A DNA stretch of 33,282 nucleotides from an uncultured Myxococcales bacterium (GTDB lineage Bacteria; Myxococcota_A; Polyangia; Polyangiales; Polyangiaceae): NCBI GenBank assembly GCA_937998045.1, contig CALKVG010000359.1, positions 1 to 33,282 of the forward strand. Reading direction: 5' to 3'. Within the stretch, counting starts at the first letter, position 1. Each line of letters starts with the position of its first letter. This document shows positions 7,339 to 15,760 of the stretch, one piece after another. Below the pieces are notes generated by a model. The model had not been told where the DNA came from, made no database searches, and saw nothing but the letters and a program-made list of their open reading frames with translations. Position numbers and translations under genes: made by a program.

Positions 7339-8411
7339 GACAGCGCCCGCTTCGCTCCGTTCTTTCCAAACGGCGGAGGTACGCCCGGCTCCGTCGAACA
7401 CCCCACGCCGGCGCGGCCGGCAGCGGTGAAGAGCGTACGACGCGTCGCGTCCCACGCCATCGCGTGAATGAGCGCGCGGCGTCCGCGCTCGTCTCCCTGC
7501 TCGAACATCAGGTCGGCGATCGTCTCGGGGCGGCCCCCGGGGCTCACGCGCGCGATGACCAACCGGCGCGGCGTCTCGTGCACCGCCGCGAAGAGCGCCG
7601 CGTCGGCGCTTGCGCCAGCGAACGCGATCGGGCCCGAGCCTGCGCCGCCCTCCGCCGTGGGAAGGCCGCGAAGCGATTCGAGCTCGACGAAGTCGTGCTG
7701 CCTCACGTTGCGAGTCAGCCAGACGCCGCCGTCGTCCCCGAGCGTGACGGCGGCGGCGGTGCCGGCGACGGCGAGGTGCACCCGCCACGAGCTCGTGGCC
7801 ATCGGGATGCTGCGACGAAGCCACGTGTCGGTCGCGCGCTCCCAGACCCAGACGTCGAGATCGTCGTTCTCCTCGTCGTGGGCGGCGAAGGCGACGCCGT
7901 CGGCGCCATCCGCAGCCATCGCGCATACGTGCGGCGCGGGCCAATCGCTCCGGACGAAGGTGCCGGTCGGTCCGGCGTCGGGAACGAGGAGAAGGAGGAA
8001 GTCCGCGAAGCGCACGTGAAGACACAGCGCGACGCCCTCGTCGACCTTGCGGGGCGCCCACATCAGGCCGAGGACTTCGCCGTGGTCTTCGGGGAACTTC
8101 ACCGAGGCGAAGCCGCCCTTGCCGTCGAAGACGTGGAGCGCGTCCATCGTCGCGGCGGCGAAGCGCGCCGGACCGCTGGCCCGGCGTGGCTCGACGGCGA
8201 CGGCGACGACGTCCCCGAAGCCCTCCGGCGTGTCGCGCACCTGGAACGCGGTGGCGCCGGGGCGCAGGCGATAGATGCACTCGGTCGCGGCGACGACGGT
8301 GCCGCCGCCGGCCGCGATGGACGCCGTGTAGACGGGCGACTCGATGACGAATCCGCCGCGCCAGGCGCTGTCGCCGAAGCGCGGAGGCGCGGACCGAGGG
8401 ACGTCGGGCAC
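7335..8411 (-). CDS. Predicted beta-propeller-like cytoplasmic protein, function unknown
   Basis: From the GTG at 8411 the product has 358 residues and no signal peptide or membrane span. The sequence contains regularly spaced strand-turn units such as YTASIAAGGGTVVAATE, LHVFDGKGGFASVKFPEDH, DGVAFAAHDEENDDLDVWVWE and AMAWDATRRTLFTAAGRAG. These suggest a WD- or kelch-like propeller, though no repeat signature is strict. I do not recognise a named family. The start is uncertain: the frame is open to 8567, but the extension is Arg/Cys-rich and would run into the divergent kinase gene. The stop overlaps the start of the SRPBCC gene. About 200 bases separate it from the divergently transcribed kinase, so a shared control region is possible. 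Confidence 0.6.
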   Translation of the reverse strand: MPDVPRSAPPRFGDSAWRGGFVIESPVYTASIAAGGGTVVAATECIYRLRPGATAFQVRDTPEGFGDVVAVAVEPRRASGPARFAAATMDALHVFDGKGGFASVKFPEDHGEVLGLMWAPRKVDEGVALCLHVRFADFLLLLVPDAGPTGTFVRSDWPAPHVCAMAADGADGVAFAAHDEENDDLDVWVWERATDTWLRRSIPMATSSWRVHLAVAGTAAAVTLGDDGGVWLTRNVRQHDFVELESLRGLPTAEGGAGSGPIAFAGASADAALFAAVHETPRRLVIARVSPGGRPETIADLMFEQGDERGRRALIHAMAWDATRRTLFTAAGRAGVGCSTEPGVPPPFGKNGAKRALS

Positions 8412-8608
8412 GTGCGGGAGTGTAGTGCCGTTCTCAGCGCGCCGGCGAGATCGACAGCTACAGAGAAGATTTGTCCGACATCGACTTCGGCGAGACGCCG
8501 CTCGAGTCGCCGGCGCTCGTTGCCACTCGAACCTCGGCTCGCCTTCGCGCGTTCGCCTTTCGGCCACCGCGTTCGCAGGCCCTGTTCACGGCAGGCAGTT
8601 CGCGTAGG

Positions 8609-10234
8609 ATGCGCGACCGTTCCAGGGTGTGGCCGACGCAAACGAGGGGGGCCGTTGACGTTAGCAGCGAACTCGACTCACGTGCGCGTGCCCGTCTGGG
8701 CACCACGCTTCGCGGCAAGTACCGGCTCGAGAGCGTTCTCGGCGTCGGTGGCATGGCGGTCGTCTACGCCGCGACGCACCGGAACCAGAAGCAAGTCGCC
8801 ATCAAGATGCTCCACGCGGAGCTCTCTCTGCGCGAGGACGTCCGGCAGCGATTCCTGCGCGAAGGCTACGCCGCCAATTCGGTGAAGCACGCCGGTGCCC
8901 TCGCCGTTCTCGACGACGACTCGGCGGAGGACGGCAGCGCGTTCCTCGTCATGGAGCTGCTGGAGGGCGCCCCGGTCGACGAGCTCTGGGAGCGCTGGGA
9001 CCACCGCTTTCCGCTCGAGCAGGTGCTCGCCATCGGCGATCGGCTCCTCGAGGTCCTCGCCGCGGCGCACGAGAGGGGCATCGTCCATCGGGACATCAAG
9101 CCGGCGAATCTCTTCGTGACCCGGGAAGGGTCGCTGAAGGTGCTCGATTTCGGGATCGCGCGCGTGCGCGACGCCGCCGCGAGCAGCGCGAACGCGACGG
9201 GAACCGGGATGCTGCTCGGAACGCCCGCCTTCATGTCGCCGGAGCAGGCGTTCGCGAAGGCCAGCGAGATCGACGAGCAGACGGACCTCTGGGCCGTGGG
9301 CGCCACGCTCTTCACGCTGGCGAGCGGCCGCACGGTGCACGAGGGCGAGACGGCATCGGAGATCGTGATCCATACGGCGACGAAGCCGGCGCGGTCGCTC
9401 GGCACGGTCGCCCCGGACCTTCCGCCTCGGGCCGTGAGCGTCATCGACCGCGCGCTCGCGTTCGCGAAGAGCGATCGATGGGCGAGCGCCGCCGCGATGC
9501 GCAGGGCGGTGACCGATACGCATGCGGCGCTGTTCGGTCGCAGCGTCGCGCCGGAAGCGCTCGCGGTCCTCCTCTCCAGAGCTGCGCCGGCGACGGCGAC
9601 CTCGAACGCCACCGAGCCTCTGGCGCCGACGCTCTGCGAGAGCCCCTTGTCGGCCGGCGGCGAGCCGCGCCAGGCCCCGGCAGCGGCGGCCAGCACGCAG
9701 TCGTTGCAGCCGGAGCTGGTGGCGCCGGTCGTCGGCAGCACGACGGCCCGACCCGTCGCGAGCGACGCGCGCGCTCGCTCCGGCGGGATCGCGCGGCGCC
9801 CCGGGCTGCTGCTTGGCTTGCTCTCCGTCGCCGTCGTCGCAGGCAGCTTGAGCGGCGCGATCGCGTTGCGAAAGAGGCCCACGGCGACGACGGAGATCTC
9901 GTCGGCCACGGCCAACCCCGCCCTGCGGCGGCAAGAGAGTCCGCGCGCATCGGCGCCGTCGGCTCCCGCGCCGTCGTTCTTCACGCCGACCGTCTCGATT
10001 GACGACTTGCCCGCGAGCGAGCCGGCTGTCCGATTGCCTTCCGCCCCCCGCGACGTCGCCGGTGCGGCGAGCGCCGCGGCGACGGCGATTGCGCCTTTGC
10101 GCGCATCGTCCACGGCCCCCCGGCCCGGGGGGATGCCGCGCCCGCCGCCGTCCGCGTTGCCGCGGACGGGGCCGGCTCCCGGCTCGTCTGCCGCCGCGCC
10201 GAAACCCGGTGCGGCGATCGACGATGGCTTCTAG
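8609..10234 (+). CDS. Membrane-anchored Ser/Thr protein kinase (PknB-type)
   Basis: From ATG 8609 the protein has 541 residues; the frame opens at TTG 8471 but the extra 46 residues are not kinase-like. All catalytic elements are present: glycine loop GVGGM (45-49), Lys66 in VAIK, HRDIKPAN (160-167), DFG (180-182) and the TPAFMSPEQ activation-loop end. It should therefore be an active Hanks-type kinase. A low-complexity linker leads to one membrane span around residues 397-420 (LLLGLLSVAVVAGSLSGAIAL). A 120-residue Pro/Ala/Ser-rich tail, predicted to be outside, has no known sensor fold. A diverged paralogue lacking the span occupies the left end of the window. The gene is divergent from the propeller-like gene. 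Confidence 0.88.
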   Translation: MRDRSRVWPTQTRGAVDVSSELDSRARARLGTTLRGKYRLESVLGVGGMAVVYAATHRNQKQVAIKMLHAELSLREDVRQRFLREGYAANSVKHAGALAVLDDDSAEDGSAFLVMELLEGAPVDELWERWDHRFPLEQVLAIGDRLLEVLAAAHERGIVHRDIKPANLFVTREGSLKVLDFGIARVRDAAASSANATGTGMLLGTPAFMSPEQAFAKASEIDEQTDLWAVGATLFTLASGRTVHEGETASEIVIHTATKPARSLGTVAPDLPPRAVSVIDRALAFAKSDRWASAAAMRRAVTDTHAALFGRSVAPEALAVLLSRAAPATATSNATEPLAPTLCESPLSAGGEPRQAPAAAASTQSLQPELVAPVVGSTTARPVASDARARSGGIARRPGLLLGLLSVAVVAGSLSGAIALRKRPTATTEISSATANPALRRQESPRASAPSAPAPSFFTPTVSIDDLPASEPAVRLPSAPRDVAGAASAAATAIAPLRASSTAPRPGGMPRPPPSALPRTGPAPGSSAAAPKPGAAIDDGF

Positions 10235-10404
10235 CCGGCGGCATGCCGTGGCCGTTCTGTCGGGAGCTTGGGGCGGGTTCTCGCGGTCTCGTCTCCTCGT
10301 TCGTGGTGGGTGCGCGTTCCCCCCCGTCGGGTTGACGATCGCACGCCGCGCAACGTGACAGAAGGTAGAGCGTAGAGCTCCGACCCGGCTCATACGCGCG
10401 TGAT

Positions 10405-12552
10405 CTAAGGCCCCCACCCCACGATCGCCCCGTTGTCCCCGACGGCCCACACGTGCTGCGCGTCCGCGGCCCACACGCCGTTGAGCGAATTGACGACGAC
10501 ACCGCTCGGCTGCGCCGTCCAGGACGAGCCGTTCCACACGCTGAGGGCGCCGCTCTGGCCGACGGTCCAGATGTGGCTCGCGTCGCCGCCCGAGATTCCT
10601 TGCAGGGTGCCTGCGACGGTCTGCGGCATCCAGCTCCGGCCGTTGCCCTGGTAGACCGTGCCGTCGCCCGAGATCCAGACGTGCGTGCTGTCGCTCCCCC
10701 AGACGCCCGTCAGGATGTCGTTTCGTCCCACGAAGGGGCCGTTACTCCATTTGGAGCCGTTCCAGTGCAGCACGGTGGCCGCGTCTCCGACCGCCCACAC
10801 GTCCGTCGGGCTCGAGCCCCATACCGCGTGGAGGTCCCATGTCGTGCCGCTCGTCTGCGCGGTCCACTTGGCGCCGTCCCACTTCGTGATTTCGCCTCCC
10901 AGTCCGACGGCCCATACGTTGTTTGCGTCGGACCCCCACACGCCCTCGAGCTCACTCGAGACGCCGGGCGCCTGGGCCGTCCAGGTGTGCCCGTCCCACT
11001 TCAGGACGTCGGCCGAGAACCCCGGCGTGCCGCCGACGGCCCATACGTCGTTGGCGTCGAGTGCCCAGATCGCGGCGAGCGTGTCGGTGGTTCCGCTCGG
11101 CACCGGGACCCACGCGACGCCTGCCGCGCTGGACGATCGTTGCAAGAGGGTCCCCTTGTCGCCGACGGCCCATACGTGCCCTGCGTCGCTGCCGCCGACG
11201 CCGCGGAGTGTCCCGATGGAGCCGCTCGATTGCTCGGTCCATCCGGAGGCGGTGTTTCGCCAGATGCGACCGAAGTCGCCGACGGTCCAGATGTCGTCCG
11301 TGCCGAATCCCCAGATGCCTCGCATCCAGCCGTCGGTCCATTGACGCTGCTGCGACCAGCTCGCTCCGGACAGGCCGAAGAGGACGCCGGGCTGTCCGGT
11401 CTCGCCGCCCACGCTCCATACGTGGCTGGCGTCGGCACCCCAGGTCGCGAAGAGCTGCAGTCCGTTCCCGCAGAGAGTCGTGTTCGTCGTCCAGTGCGCT
11501 CCGTCCCAGTGAGCGATGCATCCTCCGGTCGCCCACACGTCATTGGAGGCGCTCCCCCATATGCCGCCGTAGTCGAGAGTCAAATACGGGTTGGGTGTGA
11601 CGGTATACGTCGTCCACGTCCGGCCGTCCCAGTTCGCGATCTCGTCCTGTCCACCCACCCATACGTGGCTCGGATCGGTGCCCCAGACGCCGACCATCTG
11701 CTGGAGAGACGGGCCCGCGTCCGACGGGGGGAGGGTCTGCGACGTCCACTGCGTGCCGTCCCACGACCAGACCGTGCCGACGTCGCCGGAGGCCCAGGCG
11801 TGCATCGTGTCGAAGGCCCACACGTCGTACATCGCGTATTGCGTCAGCTGATAGGTGCCCCAGCTCGAGCCGTCCCAGTGCAAGATCGAGCCGGCGTAGG
11901 GACCGAACGTCTGGCCGCCTACGGCCCACACGTCGGTCGGAGCCGTGCCGAAGACCGCGGAGAGGTCGTTGGTCGTGCCGCTATCTTGCCAGTGCCACTG
12001 GGTGCCGTCCCACGCGATGACGAATCCTTGTTTGCCGACGGCCCAGATGTGGTTCGGGTCGCTGCCCCAGACGTGCGCCAGATCGTTGCCCTGAGGCAGC
12101 GGGTTTTCCCAGCACCAGCCCGCCCGGGTGCAAACGGCATGGGTCGTCCCCGCGTCCGGGAGCGGGAGCCCCGCGTCGCTCGCGTCGATGGCGTCACTCG
12201 CCGCGCTCGCGTCGGTTGCGTCGCTTGCTCCGGTTGCGTCCGACGACGCGTCCGCCGAAGCCTCGGCCGAAGCGCCTTCCTGCGCGGCGTCTCCGGGCGC
12301 TGCCTCCCAGGGCGCGTCCGGGCCGACGTCGCTTCGCGCGTCGCCGGTCGCGTCGGCGCTCGTCTCGCTCTGGGCGTCCGGCGGCACGGACGCGGCATCG
12401 CTGCCGTCGACCGCCGTCGCGTCGTACGCCTCCGCCTCCGCCTCCGCGTCCGCACCGCCGCCGTCTGCGCCGGAGCTCCCGCAGCCCACCAGCGACATGC
12501 AGACACCGATGGCGATGGCCGCGCGCACGACATCGCTCCCCAGCTTTCGCAT
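10405..12552 (-). CDS. Large surface lipoprotein with 14 propeller-type repeats
   Basis: The start at ATG 12552 gives a signal peptide with lipobox LVGC (Cys24); 715 residues. An upstream TTG at 12588 would only add a poor N-terminal extension. Residues of about 25-135 are an Ala/Asp/Ser linker typical of myxobacterial lipoproteins. The rest consists of fourteen repeats of the form VWGSDxxxVWAVGxxG followed by HWDGxxW (for example LAHVWGSDPNHIWAVG and LEGVWGSDANNVWAVG). This pattern matches Asp-box or BNR-like beta-propellers. Enzymatic activity cannot be assigned; binding or adhesion at the cell surface is an inference. It is divergent from the lipoprotein gene at 12672, with a shared control region of about 120 bases. 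Confidence 0.8.
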   Translation of the reverse strand: MRKLGSDVVRAAIAIGVCMSLVGCGSSGADGGGADAEAEAEAYDATAVDGSDAASVPPDAQSETSADATGDARSDVGPDAPWEAAPGDAAQEGASAEASADASSDATGASDATDASAASDAIDASDAGLPLPDAGTTHAVCTRAGWCWENPLPQGNDLAHVWGSDPNHIWAVGKQGFVIAWDGTQWHWQDSGTTNDLSAVFGTAPTDVWAVGGQTFGPYAGSILHWDGSSWGTYQLTQYAMYDVWAFDTMHAWASGDVGTVWSWDGTQWTSQTLPPSDAGPSLQQMVGVWGTDPSHVWVGGQDEIANWDGRTWTTYTVTPNPYLTLDYGGIWGSASNDVWATGGCIAHWDGAHWTTNTTLCGNGLQLFATWGADASHVWSVGGETGQPGVLFGLSGASWSQQRQWTDGWMRGIWGFGTDDIWTVGDFGRIWRNTASGWTEQSSGSIGTLRGVGGSDAGHVWAVGDKGTLLQRSSSAAGVAWVPVPSGTTDTLAAIWALDANDVWAVGGTPGFSADVLKWDGHTWTAQAPGVSSELEGVWGSDANNVWAVGLGGEITKWDGAKWTAQTSGTTWDLHAVWGSSPTDVWAVGDAATVLHWNGSKWSNGPFVGRNDILTGVWGSDSTHVWISGDGTVYQGNGRSWMPQTVAGTLQGISGGDASHIWTVGQSGALSVWNGSSWTAQPSGVVVNSLNGVWAADAQHVWAVGDNGAIVGWGP

Positions 12553-12671
12553 GCGAGGCCAGGAGCCACGAAGCGCGATTGGCGTCAAGTCGCATTTCGG
12601 GTGACTTCGCGCGCGGCGCGCCGTCGTGTATCAGCGAGCCACCGGCTGTTTTGCCGAGCGGAAGGCTTACC

Positions 12672-13556
12672 TTGCGACGGTCGTCGATCCTTCTCCGGTT
12701 TTCGTGGCTGGCCTCGCTCGGCGTGGCGACTGCCTGCGGGCAGGGCGACTCGACCCCGGAGCCGACGTCCCCCGACGCAGCAACGGATGCCTTCGTCGAC
12801 GGGACGACGAGCGCCGACACGGGCGCCGACGCGGGGGGCGGGATGGGCTCGGACGGCGCGGTCGATGGATCCGAAACCGGCGTCGAGGGCGCTTCGGTCG
12901 CGGACTCCGGATCGGGTTCCGATGCGACCCTGACGGACGCGCAGGAGAGCGATGGCTCGCCAGGCGACGCGGTCGCCGACGAGTCCGCGACGACCCTGCA
13001 GGACAGCGCGCCTATCGACGCTTCGCTTGACGAGGGGGCGCCGCCGGAGGCCTCCACCGACGGCTCGGCGCCGCCGGAGGCCTCCACCGACGACGCGGGT
13101 CTGCCGTCGTCGGCCGCGTGCTCGACCGGCGGCCACGTCTTCTGGGTCCACGGAGATCCGGGTTGTCCGTGGTTTGCGGGGACCGAGACGGACGGTCTCG
13201 GCAGCGCGTTCGCGGTGGAGGCCGAAGCGTATTACGCGACGTACGACGGCGCCCTCGTGCAGGTGACTCCTGCGGAGGGAGGCTCGGCGGACTGGTGGTC
13301 CATCAACTTCAACACGTGGAAGACGAAGCAGGCGATGGTGACCGGGGTGGTCTACGACGTGGCCGCGGTCAACGAGAGCGAGATCGTGCAGCACGGAACC
13401 GGGTGCCCGGGAAACGTGAGCGGCCACTTCCGCGTCGACGAATACGAGGCGCTGGGCGACAACGGGGGGATCGGCACCCTCCTCGGGTTCACGGCGGTGT
13501 TCGTCTTCAAGTGCGAGAACGTCGTGGGGGAGCTCCATGGGTGCGTTCATTTCTAG
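12672..13556 (+). CDS. Lipoprotein with Asp/Ala-rich linker and an unrecognised C-terminal domain
   Basis: I place the start at the TTG at 12672, because GGAAGG lies six bases upstream and the product then begins LRRSSILLRFSW, a signal sequence ending VATAC. The product has 294 residues. The next 130 residues are a low-complexity Asp/Ala/Gly/Ser linker containing a 30-bp tandem unit (PPEASTD repeated). The last 145 residues (HVFWVHGDPGCPW, SADWWSINFNTWKTKQAMVTG, GHFRVDEYEALGDNGG) form a compact domain rich in aromatic residues, with four or five Cys. I do not recognise it. The next lipoprotein gene starts within its last 20 bases, so the two are probably co-expressed. Confidence 0.7.
   Translation: MRRSSILLRFSWLASLGVATACGQGDSTPEPTSPDAATDAFVDGTTSADTGADAGGGMGSDGAVDGSETGVEGASVADSGSGSDATLTDAQESDGSPGDAVADESATTLQDSAPIDASLDEGAPPEASTDGSAPPEASTDDAGLPSSAACSTGGHVFWVHGDPGCPWFAGTETDGLGSAFAVEAEAYYATYDGALVQVTPAEGGSADWWSINFNTWKTKQAMVTGVVYDVAAVNESEIVQHGTGCPGNVSGHFRVDEYEALGDNGGIGTLLGFTAVFVFKCENVVGELHGCVHF
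13038..13092. repeat. Tandem repeat, 25-bp identical units at a 30-bp period
   Basis: Bases 13038-13062 and 13068-13092 are identical and encode PPEASTD twice inside the lipoprotein linker. This is a likely site of slippage and linker-length change. Confidence 0.8.
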
Positions 13557-15057
13557 GTCTGCGGGGGGGATCGCTGCGGCCGTCGTCCTCGGGGGGTTCG
13601 TCGCGTGCGGCGGCTCCGTGTCGCTGGAAACGGGTGACTCGGGAACCGCCGACGTCGCCCCCGTGGACGCCGAGGCGAGCGACGCGGGCGGCGTGGACGC
13701 GATGGCGGCGGACACCGGTCGGGCGGACGCAACGACCGGCGATGCCGCGAGCGATGCCGCGAGCGATGCGAAAGACGCGGAGGCGAGCCCCGGCGACGCG
13801 TCGATGACCGGGGATGCCGCCGCCGACGTTCATGAGCAGCAGGCGGATGCCGCCGCCGACGCGGGCGCGGATGCAGCCGCAGAAGTCGATGCCGGCGCCG
13901 GCGCCAGCGGATGCGCGGCGGCATGTCCCTCGGGGGCCGGTTGCCTGGGCGGCAGCTGCCAGCCCACTTCGTCCAGCAACTGGCGCACGTTCCAGTACGA
14001 CGAGTCTCACGCCGGCTACAGCCCGACCGAGCCCGGCGTCCCACCCATGGTGGGTTCGTGGACCCGGATGGTGTCCGACGCAGGAGCGCCGCTCCATCCG
14101 GCGGCGGCGGAGAACGGCACCATTTTCGTGACGTCGGACACGAACCTGAACACCGGCGGAACCCTGGTCGCGCTGAGCGCGCAGGACGGCAGCGTGCTCT
14201 ACACGCACGACTTCGGCTCCGTCTCCAGTACGGGTCATCCGAGCGTCGTGAACGGTACGGTCTACGTCCAGACGAACAAGGGGCTCAACGCGGGGGACGT
14301 CTCGCATGTCTGGGCGCTCGACGCGACGACCGGCAACGTGCGGTGGTCCTCCCCGTTCGACTCGCAGTGGGAGCACTTCTGGGCGCCGACCGTGGCCGGC
14401 GGGATGGTCTACGTCGACGGCGGGAGATTCGGGGGCCTCTACGCGTTCGATATATCCAACGGCAATCAGGTGTTCTTTAGCGACACGATTGGGCAATACG
14501 ATTCGTGGACACCGACGTATGCGGGCGGTGTCCTCTACACGTGGGTCGCGGGCGGTCTGGTGGCGCGCGATCCGGCGACCGGGGCGCTTCTCTGGAACAA
14601 CGGCTTGCCGTGGTCGGATGCGACCCCGTACTCCGTCAACGCGGCGGCGGCCTTCGACTCGACCGGAGGATACGTCATCTCCCCGCCGCTCCTGGCGGCT
14701 GTCGATCCTGTCGCGCAGGACTTCCGCTGGACCCTGAGCGCGTCGTACACGGGGACCCCCGCGGTCGCCAACGGCGTCGTCTATGCAGTGAGCGGGGGAG
14801 AGCTCGTGGCGAACGACGCGGGTACGGGGGCCGCTCTGTGGACCTTCGCCGGCGACGGGAAGCTGAGCTATCCGCCGATCGTCGCAAACGGCTTCGTCTA
14901 CGTGAGCAGCACGGCGAACGTCTTCGCCGTGGACGTTCGGACGCACACGGAGGCATGGACCGACGCGAGCGGTGGATGGTTGGCCGTCACGAGCGGGCGG
15001 CTGGTCGTGGCCGGGGCCGACGGGATCGCGCGCGCGTTCGTCCTGACGTTGAGGTAG
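13537..15057 (+). CDS. PQQ-like beta-propeller lipoprotein
   Basis: The ATG at 13537 has a GGGGGAG ribosome site and overlaps the preceding gene by 20 bases; 506 residues. The signal peptide ends in lipobox FVAC (Cys24). An Asp/Ala-rich linker (to about residue 120) and a Cys-rich knot (CAAACPSGAGCLGGSC) precede the propeller. The repeats are of PQQ/quinoprotein type: GTLVALSAQDGSVLYTHDF, HVWALDATTGNVRWSSPF, GLVARDPATGALLWNNG and ELVANDAGTGAALWTF. Proteins of this shape may bind substrates or partners and mostly lack a cofactor; no dehydrogenase active site was identified. It probably forms a two-gene unit with the lipoprotein before it. Confidence 0.8.
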   Translation: MGAFISRSAGGIAAAVVLGGFVACGGSVSLETGDSGTADVAPVDAEASDAGGVDAMAADTGRADATTGDAASDAASDAKDAEASPGDASMTGDAAADVHEQQADAAADAGADAAAEVDAGAGASGCAAACPSGAGCLGGSCQPTSSSNWRTFQYDESHAGYSPTEPGVPPMVGSWTRMVSDAGAPLHPAAAENGTIFVTSDTNLNTGGTLVALSAQDGSVLYTHDFGSVSSTGHPSVVNGTVYVQTNKGLNAGDVSHVWALDATTGNVRWSSPFDSQWEHFWAPTVAGGMVYVDGGRFGGLYAFDISNGNQVFFSDTIGQYDSWTPTYAGGVLYTWVAGGLVARDPATGALLWNNGLPWSDATPYSVNAAAAFDSTGGYVISPPLLAAVDPVAQDFRWTLSASYTGTPAVANGVVYAVSGGELVANDAGTGAALWTFAGDGKLSYPPIVANGFVYVSSTANVFAVDVRTHTEAWTDASGGWLAVTSGRLVVAGADGIARAFVLTLR

Positions 15058-15155
15058 GTCGGGACGCCTGGTGCGTCTGGACGCGCTGGGGGAGCGGCGT
15101 CAAAGCGAAATACCCGGCCCTGGACAGCGGCCACCCCGCGCCGTAAGACCGCCGC

Positions 15156-15482
15156 ATGCCGCTCGACCACTACGTGACGCTCGGCCACTCCGGCCTTCGG
15201 GTGAGCCCGCTCTGCCTCGGGACGATGACCTTCGGCAAGGAGTGGGGCTGGGGCAGCGAGCCGCGCACGGTCGAGCAGCTCGACGACAACCTCGGCGCGC
15301 TCGACGTGAAGCTGACGACCGAGCATGTGCAGTCGCTCGACAAGGCGACGACCCCGACCCTCCCGTTCCCAACCGACATGCTCGCCGCCGTGCCGACGTT
15401 CGCGTTCGGCGGCACGACGATCGACGGGCAGCCGTCCCAGCCCTGGTCCCAGGCGCCGCAGCACGACAGCGAGCGTTTCTGA
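15156..15482 (+). pseudogene. Aldo/keto reductase with the catalytic barrel deleted in frame
   Basis: The 108-residue frame joins the N-terminus of an aldo/keto reductase (YVTLGHSGLRVSPLCLGTMTFGKEWGWGS) directly to its C-terminus (RTVEQLDDNLGALDVKLTTEHVQSLDKAT, then FAFGGTTIDGQ). Normal members have about 330-350 residues. Roughly 220-240 residues of the TIM barrel, including the catalytic Asp/Tyr/Lys/His set, are absent, yet the frame is kept. The junction lies near 15262-15270. It cannot be a working reductase; a misassembly that collapses the middle is less likely but not excluded. The 278 bases that follow (15483-15760) hold nothing I recognise. Confidence 0.75.
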
Positions 15483-15760
15483 GAGTTTCTCCTGTTCCCG
15501 CCAGCGGCAAAGCTCCGAGGGTCGCGCGGAGAGGTCGACCTCCGCGCGTGGAGCAATGCGTCCAGCCACTCCCACCTTCGCCGGCGATGCCTATTCTTTG
15601 CCGATGGAGATCGTCTCCCGGACGCTCGCCGAGCGGTCTCACAGCGAGAGGTACGAAAGCGACTCATCCAGCGTCGCGGCGATCCGGCCCGACGGTCGCA
15701 TCGGGTGGGCCAACGCCGCGTGGTTCGCCTTCGCGCGGGACAACTGGCGAGCGCGCGCCG

